A stretch of DNA of 64,000 nt from positions 62,001 through 126,000 of the forward strand of contig CAVWSM010000013.1 in assembly GCA_963757805.1 (NCBI GenBank), read 5' to 3'. How positions within the stretch are numbered: position 1 is the stretch's first letter; every line of letters starts with the position of its first letter. The position numbers were made by a program, and so were the translations under genes. Source of the stretch: CAVWSM01 sp963757805 (GTDB taxonomy: Bacteria; Actinomycetota; Actinomycetes; Jiangellales; Jiangellaceae). This document shows positions 41,807-50,151 of this stretch, piece after piece. The notes beneath the pieces were generated by a model. That model saw nothing but the letters and a program-made list of their open reading frames with translations. It made no database searches and was not told the DNA's origin.

Positions 41807-41884
41807 TTAGTGCATGCGACAGAGCATGGCCGCGACGCGACACAGGTCGATCGCGCGGCGCTTGGTGAGCTCGGTCGTTGGCAT
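41807..41884 (-). CDS. Cys-containing attenuator leader peptide of sseA (25 aa)
   Basis: This 25-codon open frame (ATG at 41884, TAA ending at 41807) encodes a peptide with the core RRAIDLCRVAAMLCR, matching the LCRVA...LCR pattern of actinobacterial putative leader peptides found ahead of sulfur and cysteine genes. Its two Cys codons allow ribosome stalling when cysteine is scarce. It sits 164 nt upstream of sseA, with GC-rich potential hairpins between, as expected for attenuation. Too short for automatic callers, but its sequence pattern is distinctive. Confidence 0.8.
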   Translation of the reverse strand: MPTTELTKRRAIDLCRVAAMLCRMH

Positions 41885-41936
41885 GGCGAGGACTCTAGGA
41901 AGCGATCTCCGCCCATGTCTTCCGGCGTCCACATCC

Positions 41937-41952
41937 TGAGATTGGTGTCTCA
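41937..41952. promoter_or_regulatory. Inverted repeat upstream of the sseA leader peptide
   Basis: TGAGA-TTGGTG-TCTCA (41937-41952) is a perfect 5-base inverted repeat about 53 bp upstream of the leader-peptide start, where the sseA promoter should be. It could be an operator for a sulfur regulator. I know no matching consensus. Confidence 0.35.
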
Positions 41953-41996
41953 CCTAGCGGCTGCCACGCGTCTCGCATTGCGGGACAATCAGCCGA

Positions 41997-42800
41997 TCAG
42001 CCGACCATGATCCGGCCCACGACGTACGAGACAGGGGCCGCGAGGCATAACGGCAGCGACGCGCGGAGCAACACCTCCGCCGTCCCGCCGACGCCGGGTC
42101 GCCGCCGCTTGCGCCGCCCGCCCCGCGGTGCCGGCACCCCGCCCGGCAGCGCCTCCTCGACGACATCCTCGGCGATGCGGTCGACCACGCCGAACGCGAC
42201 GACTGCAAGCAGTGCAGCGAATGCCCCCACGGCAATCACGTTGATCGGCTCGGCCGCATCGGCCACGACATCGAGCCCACCGACCAATGCGGCGGCACCC
42301 GCGGCGACCAGCACGGCGAGCGTGCGGATGAGCGCGCGTGACCCCGGCAACGCCTCGACCAGCCCCGCGACGCCGACGGCGGCGGCCGCGATGCCGAGCG
42401 AGACCGTGCCATCGGGCGCAGTGCGCAGCGCGACCCAGCCGACCAGGAGGCCGGCGAGGATCACGGCGGTCGTCGTGAGACTCAGCGATTCCACGAGCTG
42501 GTCACGGTCGCGGCGGCCAAGCTCGACCGCGAACGCGCCAAGCATTGCCAGGCCGAGCACGACCGCCATCGCACCCCAGTCCGGCGCCGTGTCGGCGCGA
42601 ATGACAACCACGCAGGAGACGCCTCCGACGACAAGGGCGAGCGCCGCGGCGGCGCGGGCCCCCGGCACCCGGACGATGCCCGAGATGGCCAGCAGAAGGA
42701 GCGCTTGCACGAGGAAGACCGCAGCAGCCAGCACCCACTCCCCGGCTGCCGACGCGAGGAGCAGCAGCCCGGAGAGCCCCGCGGCGAGCAGTGCTGGCAC
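41997..42800 (-). CDS. Multi-spanning membrane protein of unknown function
   Basis: This 267-residue protein has about eight hydrophobic segments (MPALLAAGLSGLLLLASAAGEWVL, VLAAAVFLVQALLLLAISGI, AAAALALVVGGVSCVVVI, and so on) and a short Arg-rich cytosolic stretch near residue 225 (RRKRRR). No catalytic motif is visible. It appears to be a conserved actinobacterial integral membrane protein, but I cannot assign it. It lies downstream of moaD on the same strand, and moaD may be cotranscribed. Confidence 0.7.
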   Translation of the reverse strand: MPALLAAGLSGLLLLASAAGEWVLAAAVFLVQALLLLAISGIVRVPGARAAAALALVVGGVSCVVVIRADTAPDWGAMAVVLGLAMLGAFAVELGRRDRDQLVESLSLTTTAVILAGLLVGWVALRTAPDGTVSLGIAAAAVGVAGLVEALPGSRALIRTLAVLVAAGAAALVGGLDVVADAAEPINVIAVGAFAALLAVVAFGVVDRIAEDVVEEALPGGVPAPRGGRRKRRRPGVGGTAEVLLRASLPLCLAAPVSYVVGRIMVG

Positions 42801-42915
42801 GGCAGCGATCTTAGGGTTGCCGGATCGGCGTGCCCCGGCGGCGTCTCGGACTGTGGGCGCATCGGTCTCGGTTTGTGACCCAACCGGAACAGCCCAGTGA
42901 CTTGGCGAGAGGCCC

Positions 42916-43183
42916 TCAGCCGCCGCGCGAACGGCGGCAGCACCTCCACCTCGGACCCCTCCCGGAGAATCACCGTCGCAGGGTCACGCTTGCCGACCGG
43001 GTCGCCGTCGACGATGAACGAGCACACGCCGAGCACCTGTCCGAATCGTGGGACGTCCCGTCGTGTGAACCGTACGATTTCGAGGACGTCGGCAAGCGTC
43101 TCGACATTTGCCTCCACCCGCTCCTCGGATGCGCCGGCGGCCGCCCGCGCCGCGGCCCAGTAACGCACGGTCACAACGGTCAT
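42916..43183 (-). CDS. MoaD/ThiS-type ubiquitin-like sulfur carrier (frame broken once near its end)
   Basis: This beta-grasp protein matches MoaD/ThiS: VTVRYWAAARAAAGASEERV, VDGDPVGKRDPATVILREGSEVEVLPPFA. The functional C-terminus of the family is Gly-Gly. As written the frame misses it and runs on, but removing one base in TTCGCGCGGCGGCTGA (nt 42916-42931) gives PPFAGG and a stop, an 88-residue protein ending exactly as expected (268 = 89 codons + 1). It could carry thiocarboxylate sulfur for molybdopterin or another cofactor. It is divergent from glnR. Confidence 0.75.
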
Positions 43184-43258
43184 TCAGGACCACCAGCCCG
43201 ATTGCAGGAATGCAACAGACACGCCGCTGTCATGTCCGTTATCCTTCCAAGTCATAGA

Positions 43259-43286
43259 GGACCCGGGCAGTGTTGCCCCCGGGTCC
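43259..43286 (+). promoter_or_regulatory. Strong hairpin in the glnR 5' leader
   Basis: GGACCCGGG (43259-43267) and CCCGGGTCC (43278-43286) form a perfect 9-bp stem with a 10-nt loop, 42 nt upstream of the glnR start. TATCCT near 43241 could be a -10 box, which would place the hairpin at the start of the mRNA leader. It may be an attenuator or an mRNA stabiliser. Confidence 0.5.
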
Positions 43287-43327
43287 TTCGCGGTTTAGCA
43301 CGACCGAGCGTCCACCCTGGAGGTGGC

Positions 43328-44065
43328 ATGAGCACTCTCTTGCTGCTCACCAACGCGCTGCAGCCCTCCGCCGAGGTGCTGCCCGCTCTTGGCCTGCTTC
43401 TCCACCAGGTGCGCGTCGCGCCGGCTGAGGCGTCCGCCCTGCTCGATGCTCCACCCTGCGATGCGGTCCTCGTCGACGGCCGCCGAGAGCTCGCCCAAGC
43501 GCGCAGCCTGACCCGCCTGCTGCGCACCACCGGCATGGACGTACCCATGCTGCTTGTCGTCACCGAGGGCGGTCTCACCGCCGTCGCCAACGACTGGGGC
43601 GTCGACGACGTGCTGCTCGACACCGCGGGCCCGGCCGAGGTCGAGGCGCGGCTGCGACTCGCGGCCGGGCGGCTCGCCGCGGCTCGCACCGACGACGGAT
43701 CGACAGAACTGATCCGCTCCGGCGACCTGATGGTCGACGAGGCGACCTACACGGCCAAGGTCGACGGTCGCACGCTCGACCTGACGTTCAAGGAGTTCGA
43801 GCTCCTCAAATACCTCGCGCAGCACCCCGGCCGCGTCTTCACCCGCGCGCAGCTGCTCCAGGAGGTGTGGGGCTACGACTACTTCGGCGGCACCCGCACG
43901 GTCGACGTCCACGTGCGCCGCCTGCGGGCCAAGCTCGGCCCTGATCACGAGCAGCTCATCGGCACTGTGCGCAACGTGGGTTACCGGTTCGTCGTCCCCT
44001 CGCGGGAGATCACCCCCCCGCTGCCCGAGCCGCGCGTCGCGGGTGACCTCACAATCTCAGAGTGA
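43328..44065 (+). CDS. glnR: GlnR, orphan OmpR-family response regulator of nitrogen metabolism
   Basis: This 245-residue regulator controls nitrogen assimilation genes such as glnA and amtB in actinomycetes. It is recognisable by MSTLLLLTNALQPSAEVLPALGLLLH, the receiver Asp at residue 50 (VLVDGRRE), VVTEGGLTAVANDWGVDDVLLDTAGPAEVEAR and a winged helix ending GVFT-like RVFTRAQLLQEVWGYDYFGGTRTVDVHVRRLRAKLG. GlnR lacks a partner kinase and its Asp is not normally phosphorylated. The ATG follows GGAGGTGG. The mshD start overlaps its stop, and moaD is divergent. Confidence 0.96.
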   Translation: MSTLLLLTNALQPSAEVLPALGLLLHQVRVAPAEASALLDAPPCDAVLVDGRRELAQARSLTRLLRTTGMDVPMLLVVTEGGLTAVANDWGVDDVLLDTAGPAEVEARLRLAAGRLAAARTDDGSTELIRSGDLMVDEATYTAKVDGRTLDLTFKEFELLKYLAQHPGRVFTRAQLLQEVWGYDYFGGTRTVDVHVRRLRAKLGPDHEQLIGTVRNVGYRFVVPSREITPPLPEPRVAGDLTISE

Positions 44066-45016
44066 CCCAGGAGCCAGCTCCCCCCGTAGCGATCACCGCG
44101 GCCGCAACCTTGCCGCCGAGCCAGGTAGCCGCGGTGCGCCGGCTGTTGGACGCGGCGACCGAGGCTGACGGCGTACGGCCGGTCTCGGAGCACGCCCTGC
44201 TGCACCTGCAGCACGGCGGCGACCACGACGCCGCCACCAACCTGTTGGCCAAGCTGCTCGACGGCACGCTGGTCGGCTACGCACACCTCGATGTCGCCGA
44301 CCAGCGCGAAGGCCCTGTCGCCGAGCTCGTGGTCCATCCCGCGCACCGCCGCCGCGGGTATGCCAAGGCGCTCGTCGTCGCGATCGACAAGCAGATCACC
44401 GACCCGCGATTGCGGCTATGGGCGCACGGCGACCGGGAGGGCGCGGCGGCCTACGCCCGGTCCGCCGGCTACATCCGGCAAAGGGCCCTTTGGCAGATGC
44501 GGAGATCACTGCAGGCGCCGCTCGACGAGCCGACGACTCCCGGACGGCGTACGGGTGGAGCCGTTTCGCCCTGGAGTAGATGACGAAGCGTGGGTAGCCA
44601 TCAACGCGCGGGCGTTCGCCGACCACCCCGAGCAGGGACAACTGACGCTCGACGACCTGCACCAACGGATGGCCGAGCCGTGGTTCGACCCGGCCGGGTT
44701 CTTCTTGGCCTGGCGGTCCGATGAGCTGATCGGGTTCCACTGGACCAAGGTGCACCCCGGCTCCGCCCAGGAGCGCGAGCCGATCGGTGAGATCTACGTC
44801 CTCGGGGTGGACCCGTCCGCCCAGGGCCTGGGACTGGGCAAGTCGCTGGCATTGGTCGGCCTGCACCACCTGCGCGATCGTGGGCTGAGCCAGGCCATGT
44901 TGTACGTCGACGAGTCGAACGCTGCGGCCATCCGCACGTACACCGCTCTCGGCTTCGTCCAATGGGAGGTCGACATCGTCTACGCCCGACCTGGGGCGCC
45001 GACCGAGCTGATCTGA
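44062..45016 (+). pseudogene. mshD: Mycothiol synthase, frame broken once
   Basis: MshD acetylates Cys-GlcN-Ins to complete mycothiol, the main low-molecular-weight thiol of actinobacteria. Two GNAT domains are present: LRLWAHGDREGAAAYARSAGYIRQR ends the first. The second frame begins near TLPDGVRVEPFRPG and includes WVAINARAFADHPEQGQLTLDDL, IGEIYVLGVDPSAQGLGLG and ESNAAAIRTYTALGF. The frames meet at about nt 44535; one base removed gives 317 residues. The GTG overlaps the glnR stop. Because the thiol is essential to most actinobacteria, an assembly indel is likely. Confidence 0.87.
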
Positions 45017-45069
45017 GACGCTAGGCGGGACGCAATCCTCAGTTCACCGGGCGGTGGGACGATTTCGGC

Positions 45070-47175
45070 ATGAGCACGAGCACCACGGCCAGCACGAGTG
45101 GCGCACAGACCGACCTCCCCGAGGACCGGTACCTCGATCGGGAGCTGTCCTGGCTGGCCTTCAACAACCGGGTGCTCGAGCTGGCCGAAGACCCAGACAT
45201 CCCGTTGCTGGAGCGGGCGAAGTTCTGCGCGATCTTCTCCAGCAACCTCGACGAGTTCTTCATGGTCCGGGTGGCCGGCCTCAAGCGTCGCATCGCGGCC
45301 GGCGTCGCCGTGCGGGCTGCCAGCGGGATGCTCCCCCGCGAGGTCCTCGAAGCCACCTGGAGCCGCACGCGCGAGCTCACGCAGCGACAGTCTCGCCTCG
45401 TCGAGCAAGACCTGCTGCCGGCCCTCAGCAAGGAGGGCATCGAGATCCTGCGCTGGGACGAGCTCGAGGCTGATGAGCAGGACCACTTCACTCAGCTGTT
45501 CCGGCAACGCATCTTCCCGGTGCTGACACCCCTCGCCGTCGATCCCGCGCACCCGTTCCCCTACATCTCCGGTCTCTCGCTCAACCTCGCCGTCGTTGTC
45601 CGCAACCCCGTCGGCGGCAGCGAGCACTTTGCGCGGGTCAAGGTGCCGCCGGTGCTCGACCGCTTCCTCGCGGTCAGCGAGAGCAGGTTTGTGCCTCTGG
45701 AAGACGTCATCGCCGCCCACCTGCCGTCGCTGTTCCCCGGCATGGAAGTGCTGCAGCATCACATGTTCCGCGTCACTCGCAACGAGGACGTCGAGGTCGA
45801 AGAGGACGACGCGGAGAACCTGCTGACCGCCATGGAGCGCGAGCTCATGCGGCGGCGGTTCGGTCCGCCGGTGCGGCTCGAGGTCGAAGACTCCATGGAC
45901 CCGCACGTCCTCGAGCTGCTCGTCCGCGAGCTGGGTGTCAGTCCGCAGGAGGTCTTCTACCTCCCCAGTCCGCTAGACCTCACCGGGTTGTTCGTCATCG
46001 CCGAGCTCGACCGCGCCGAGCTCAAGTACCGCGCGTTTCTGCCGCGCACGCATCGCGACCTGCCCGACATCGAGTCGGCGTCGGCGCCTGACATGTTCGC
46101 GGCAATCCGCAAGGGCGACATCCTGCTGCACCACCCCTACGACTCGTTCTCCACCAGCGTGCAGCGGTTCATCGAGCAGGCGGCAAACGACCCGCAGGTC
46201 CTGGCCATCAAGCAGACGCTCTATCGCACCAGCGGTGACTCCCCCATCGTCGACGCGCTGGTGGAGGCGGCCGAGCAAGGCAAGCAGGTGCTCGTGCTCG
46301 TGGAGATCAAGGCGCGCTTCGACGAGCAGGCCAACATCAGCTGGGCCCGCAAGCTCGAGCAGGCCGGCTGCCACGTGGTCTACGGGCTCATCGGTCTCAA
46401 GACGCACTGCAAGCTCGCGATGGTGGTGCGCAGCGAGACTGACGGGTTGCGTCGCTACGTGCACGTCGGCACGGGCAACTACCACCCCAAGACCGCGCGA
46501 CTGTACGAGGATATGGGGCTGCTGACGACCGACCCCGAGGTCGGCGATGACGTAGCCAACTTGTTCAACCAGCTCTCCGGCTACTCCAACCGCACCAACT
46601 ACAAGCGGCTACTCGTGGCGCCACAAGGGGTCCGGCGCGGCTTGATCGAGCGGATCGAGCACGAGATCGAGCACCACCAGGCTGGTCGGCCCGCCAGCAT
46701 CCGATTCAAGATCAACAGTATCGTCGACGAGGCCACCACCGATGCGCTCTACCGTGCCTCGCAGGCCGGGGTGCCGGTCGACATCTGGGTCCGCGGCATC
46801 TGCTCGCTACGGCCCGGCGTGCCGGGGCTGTCGGAGACGATCCGAGTACGGAGCATCCTCGGCCGCTTCCTCGAGCACTCAAGGGTGTTCACCTTTGCCG
46901 GCGGCGGCAAGCCGGAGTACTGGATCGGCTCGGCCGACCTGATGCACCGCAACCTGGACCGGCGCGTCGAGGCGATGGTGCAGCTGGTTAAGCCCGACCA
47001 AGGTGCTGAGATCGACGGCCTGTTCGACCTGGCCTTCGACGAGGGCACGTCGTCCTGGCACCTGCGTCCCGATGGTCACTGGACGCGACATCACCGCGAC
47101 GCCGACGGCAACCCCCTGCGCGACCTGCAGGAAACCCTCATCGACCGCCATCAGCGCCGCCGGGCCGTGGCGTGA
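45070..47175 (+). CDS. ppk: Polyphosphate kinase 1
   Basis: This 701-residue kinase makes inorganic polyphosphate from ATP, reversibly. It shows the N-terminal motif RELSWLAFNNRVLELAED, FCAIFSSNLDEFFMVRVAG, and the catalytic-core sites LKTHCKLAMVVRSE (active His for autophosphorylation) and EYWIGSADLMHRNLDRRVE. Length and motifs match the family. A GTTCACC half-site about 22 bases upstream of the start suggests PhoP control, consistent with the phosphate genes downstream. mutT1 overlaps the stop. Confidence 0.95.
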   Translation: MSTSTTASTSGAQTDLPEDRYLDRELSWLAFNNRVLELAEDPDIPLLERAKFCAIFSSNLDEFFMVRVAGLKRRIAAGVAVRAASGMLPREVLEATWSRTRELTQRQSRLVEQDLLPALSKEGIEILRWDELEADEQDHFTQLFRQRIFPVLTPLAVDPAHPFPYISGLSLNLAVVVRNPVGGSEHFARVKVPPVLDRFLAVSESRFVPLEDVIAAHLPSLFPGMEVLQHHMFRVTRNEDVEVEEDDAENLLTAMERELMRRRFGPPVRLEVEDSMDPHVLELLVRELGVSPQEVFYLPSPLDLTGLFVIAELDRAELKYRAFLPRTHRDLPDIESASAPDMFAAIRKGDILLHHPYDSFSTSVQRFIEQAANDPQVLAIKQTLYRTSGDSPIVDALVEAAEQGKQVLVLVEIKARFDEQANISWARKLEQAGCHVVYGLIGLKTHCKLAMVVRSETDGLRRYVHVGTGNYHPKTARLYEDMGLLTTDPEVGDDVANLFNQLSGYSNRTNYKRLLVAPQGVRRGLIERIEHEIEHHQAGRPASIRFKINSIVDEATTDALYRASQAGVPVDIWVRGICSLRPGVPGLSETIRVRSILGRFLEHSRVFTFAGGGKPEYWIGSADLMHRNLDRRVEAMVQLVKPDQGAEIDGLFDLAFDEGTSSWHLRPDGHWTRHHRDADGNPLRDLQETLIDRHQRRRAVA

Positions 47176-48060
47176 TCCTCGCCGCCGGCGCGGTCCTGTG
47201 GCGGGACGACCACGACGGCAGGCTCGAGTTCTGTGTTGTCCATCGCCCCAAGTACGACGACTGGTCGCTGCCCAAGGGAAAGCTGAACCCCGGTGAGCAC
47301 GTGCTCGCGGCCGCCGTGCGTGAGGTGAAGGAAGAGACGGGGCACACGGTCGCGCTGGGCCGGCCACTGCCTACCCAGGAGTACGAGGTCGCGGGCGAGC
47401 CTAAGCGCGTCTACTACTGGGCAGCTCGCGCCGACGAGCAGGCCGGGGAATGGCCCGGCACCAAGGAGATCGACCGGATCGAGTTTCTGCCCGCGGAGCA
47501 GGCGATCGCCCGGTTGACCCGTGAGAACGACGCCGACCTCGTACGTCTCCTCGCCGCCGACCCTGAGCCGACCCAGACCATGATCTTCCTGCGGCACTCA
47601 ACCGCCCTGCCGCGGGAGTCCTGGAGTGGGCCGGATCGCGACCGGCCGTTGTCGCCGGCGGGACGTGCCGAGGCGGAGGCGCTCGTGCCGCTGCTCGCGG
47701 CTTACGGCATCCGCACTGTCGTCACATCCGACGCGGTCCGCTGTGTGCAGACAGTTGAGCCGTACGCTCGCGCGACTGGCGCATCCGTGACCGCCGACCG
47801 GCGCCTCGCGGAAGACGGGCAGGGCGCAGCTGACGGGCAGGGCGCGGTCGACGTCGTCGCCGAGCTGTGGTCCCAGCCGGCGGCTCTTGCTGTGCACGCA
47901 TCGCCCGGTGCTGCCCGCCCTCATCGGGTTCGCTTTGCGGTCGGCCCTGGACGAGCCACTGCATCCCAGCGACTTCCTGGTGATCCACCACCGCAACAGC
48001 GACCTCGTGGCGGTCGAGCGGCACACCCCGGCGGCAATGGCCCTAACTGAGGACCGATGA
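47172..48060 (+). pseudogene. mutT1: NUDIX hydrolase fused to histidine-phosphatase domain (MutT1-like), frame broken once
   Basis: The N-terminal half is a NUDIX domain with the box GEHVLAAAVREVKEETG, and the C-terminal half is a phosphoglycerate-mutase-like domain (MIFLRHSTAL). MutT1 sanitises 8-oxo-dGTP and related nucleotides in mycobacteria. The second half loses frame near nt 47880; removing one base gives a proper LLLCTHRPVLPALIGFALRS followed by a stop at 48058-48060, 295 residues. The GTG overlaps the ppk stop. This gene pair with ppk is conserved in mycobacteria. Confidence 0.83.
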
Positions 48061-48134
48061 CCCGTCATTCGAGCCCGCCGTTCACACAATCGCAATCATT
48101 CGGCTCGCCACTTGTCAGCATCTGATCTTCCCTC

Positions 48135-48163
48135 GTTCACCTGTGATTAACCCATTTCGGACC
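48135..48163 (+). promoter_or_regulatory. PHO box (PhoP binding site) upstream of pstS
   Basis: GTTCACC at 48135-48141 is followed at 11-base spacing by ATTAACC (48146-48152) and TCGGACC (48157-48163). Actinobacterial PHO boxes consist of such 11-base direct repeats with GTTCACC the best unit. It lies about 75-100 bp upstream of pstS, the expected place for phosphate-starvation control. Confidence 0.8.
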
Positions 48164-48236
48164 GCGGTGTCACCGACTCTCCCTAACGTCGCCGCGACAA
48201 CACAGGACGACCTTGTCCCACGAAAGGACATTTCAG

Positions 48237-49193
48237 GTGAATCCCAGCACGATGCGTCGACGCATGCTGCCGTTGGTTGGCGCCACGGCCGTCGCTCTGG
48301 TGCTCGCGGCCTGCGGCGGCGATGACGACGACAGCGACACGAGCAGCGGTGGCGAGAACCTGAGCGGCACCGTAGTCATCGACGGCTCGAGCACCGTCGC
48401 TCCGCTAACCACGGTCGCCGCCGAGCTCTTCATGGCCGAGAACCCCGACGTCAACGTCACCGTCGGCACTTCCGGCACTGGTGGCGGCTTCGAGAAGTTC
48501 TGCGCCGGCGAGACCGACATCTCCGACGCCTCCCGCGCCATCGAGGATGACGAGACCGCCGCCTGCGAGTCGGCGGGCATCACGTTCGACGAGTTCTCGA
48601 TCGCCAACGACGCCCTGACCGTCGTCACCAACAGCGAGAACGACTGGGCCAGCGATCTGACGGTCGAGCAGCTCAACATGATGTGGGCACCGGACTCGAC
48701 GGTCTCCAACTGGAACCAGGTCGACCCATCGTTCCCCGACCAGCCGCTCACGCTCTTCGGCCCGGGCACTGACTCCGGCACGTTCGACTACTTCACCGGC
48801 GCCATCAACGGTGAGGAAGGTGCCTCGCGCACCGACTACAACGCGTCTGAGGACGACAACGTCATCGTCCAGGGTGTGCAGGGCGACACGGGTGCGTTGG
48901 GTTACTTCGGCTTCAGCTACTACGAGGAGAACGCCGACACGCTCAACGCTGTCACGATCGACGGAGTCGAGCCGAGCGCCGACACGGTGCAGGATGGCAC
49001 CTATACCCCGCTCGGGCGGCAGCTGTTCATCTACCCGTCCGCACAGGCCCTCGCCGACAAGCCCGAGGTCGAGGCGTTCGTCGAGTTCTACATCCAGAAC
49101 ATCGACCAGATCGTCGAAGAGGCCGGCTTCATCGCCCTCAACGACACCCAGAAGGAGGAGCTCCAGGCCGCCTTCGACGAGTTGGTCGGCTGA
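48237..49193 (+). CDS. pstS: Phosphate ABC transporter substrate-binding lipoprotein
   Basis: PstS binds phosphate outside the membrane. This 318-residue lipoprotein has RRRMLPLVGATAVALVLAACGG (lipobox Cys), an acidic Ser/Gly linker, and the phosphate-site segments DGSSTVAPLTTVAAELF, VTVGTSGTGGGFEKFCAGETDISDASRAI and GPGTDSGTFDYFT. It precedes pstC, pstA and pstB. The GTG at 48237 follows AAAGGAC at a good distance and gives a proper signal peptide. Expected to be induced by phosphate limitation through the PHO box. Confidence 0.95.
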   Translation: MNPSTMRRRMLPLVGATAVALVLAACGGDDDDSDTSSGGENLSGTVVIDGSSTVAPLTTVAAELFMAENPDVNVTVGTSGTGGGFEKFCAGETDISDASRAIEDDETAACESAGITFDEFSIANDALTVVTNSENDWASDLTVEQLNMMWAPDSTVSNWNQVDPSFPDQPLTLFGPGTDSGTFDYFTGAINGEEGASRTDYNASEDDNVIVQGVQGDTGALGYFGFSYYEENADTLNAVTIDGVEPSADTVQDGTYTPLGRQLFIYPSAQALADKPEVEAFVEFYIQNIDQIVEEAGFIALNDTQKEELQAAFDELVG

Positions 49194-49206
49194 GCGGGCT
49201 CACGTC

Positions 49207-50151
49207 GTGACCTCCACGACCTCCGCTTCCGGCGCAGGGGTGACCCTGCGCCGGAAGCGCCCGCGATACGGCGAAAAGGTCATCGAGGCAGTTCTTTTCC
49301 TCGCTGCTCTGGTGTCGATCGTCACGACTTTCGCCATCGTCATTGCGATTGCGGGTCCGACGATCGAGTTCTTCCGCGAACCAGCGGTGTCGTTCTGGGA
49401 CTTCATCACCGGCACGACGTGGACACCGCTTTTTGCTGAAGCGCAACAGGAGTTCGGTGTCCTAGCTCTCGTCTCGGCGACGATCACGACCACCGTTATC
49501 GCACTTCTCGTCGCCGTCCCGCTCGGGCTCGGCGCAGCGATTTATCTTGCGGAGTACGCGAAGCCCGGAACGCGCAAGATCATCAAACCGATTCTCGAGA
49601 TCCTTGCCGGTATACCGACCGTTGTCTTCGGCTTCTTCGCGCTCTCGTACATCAATCCTGAGCTCACCCAGCGGATCTTCAGCAGCGTCGGAGCCTTCAG
49701 CATGCTGACTGCCGGCGTCGTCATGGGTTTCATGATCATCCCCACGGTTGCATCACTGTCCGAAGACGCCATGTCGGCGGTACCCCAGGCTCTTCGCGAC
49801 GGGGCCTACGGCATGGGATCCACCAGGCGGCAGGTGGCCGTCCGTGTGGTGGTCCCTGCAGCGATATCAGGCATCACCGCCGCGATCGTCCTGGCGTTGA
49901 GCCGAGCCGTCGGCGAAACGATGATCGTGGCGCTGGCGGCCGGCAACCGGGCGGTGTTTACGTTCAACCCGTTGTCGGACGGCCAGACGATGACCGGGTT
50001 CATCGCACAGGCCGCCGGGGGTGACCAACCAACCGGCAGCATCGGTTACGAGTCGCTGTTCGCGGTTGCTGCGCTGCTGTTCGCCGCGACGCTGGTCATG
50101 AACATCATCAGCATTCGTCTGGTGCGGCGATTCCGTGAGGAGTACGAGTGA
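49207..50151 (+). CDS. pstC: Phosphate ABC transporter permease PstC
   Basis: This 314-residue permease has about six membrane helices and a conserved loop SALSEDAMSAVPQALRDGAYGMGSTRRQVAVRVVVPAAISGI-type segment, with FFREPAVSFWDFITGTTWTPLF after the first helix as in PstC. The GTG at 49207 starts 13 nt after pstS. It forms the membrane channel with PstA, whose start overlaps its stop. Nothing is missing. Confidence 0.93.
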   Translation: MTSTTSASGAGVTLRRKRPRYGEKVIEAVLFLAALVSIVTTFAIVIAIAGPTIEFFREPAVSFWDFITGTTWTPLFAEAQQEFGVLALVSATITTTVIALLVAVPLGLGAAIYLAEYAKPGTRKIIKPILEILAGIPTVVFGFFALSYINPELTQRIFSSVGAFSMLTAGVVMGFMIIPTVASLSEDAMSAVPQALRDGAYGMGSTRRQVAVRVVVPAAISGITAAIVLALSRAVGETMIVALAAGNRAVFTFNPLSDGQTMTGFIAQAAGGDQPTGSIGYESLFAVAALLFAATLVMNIISIRLVRRFREEYE

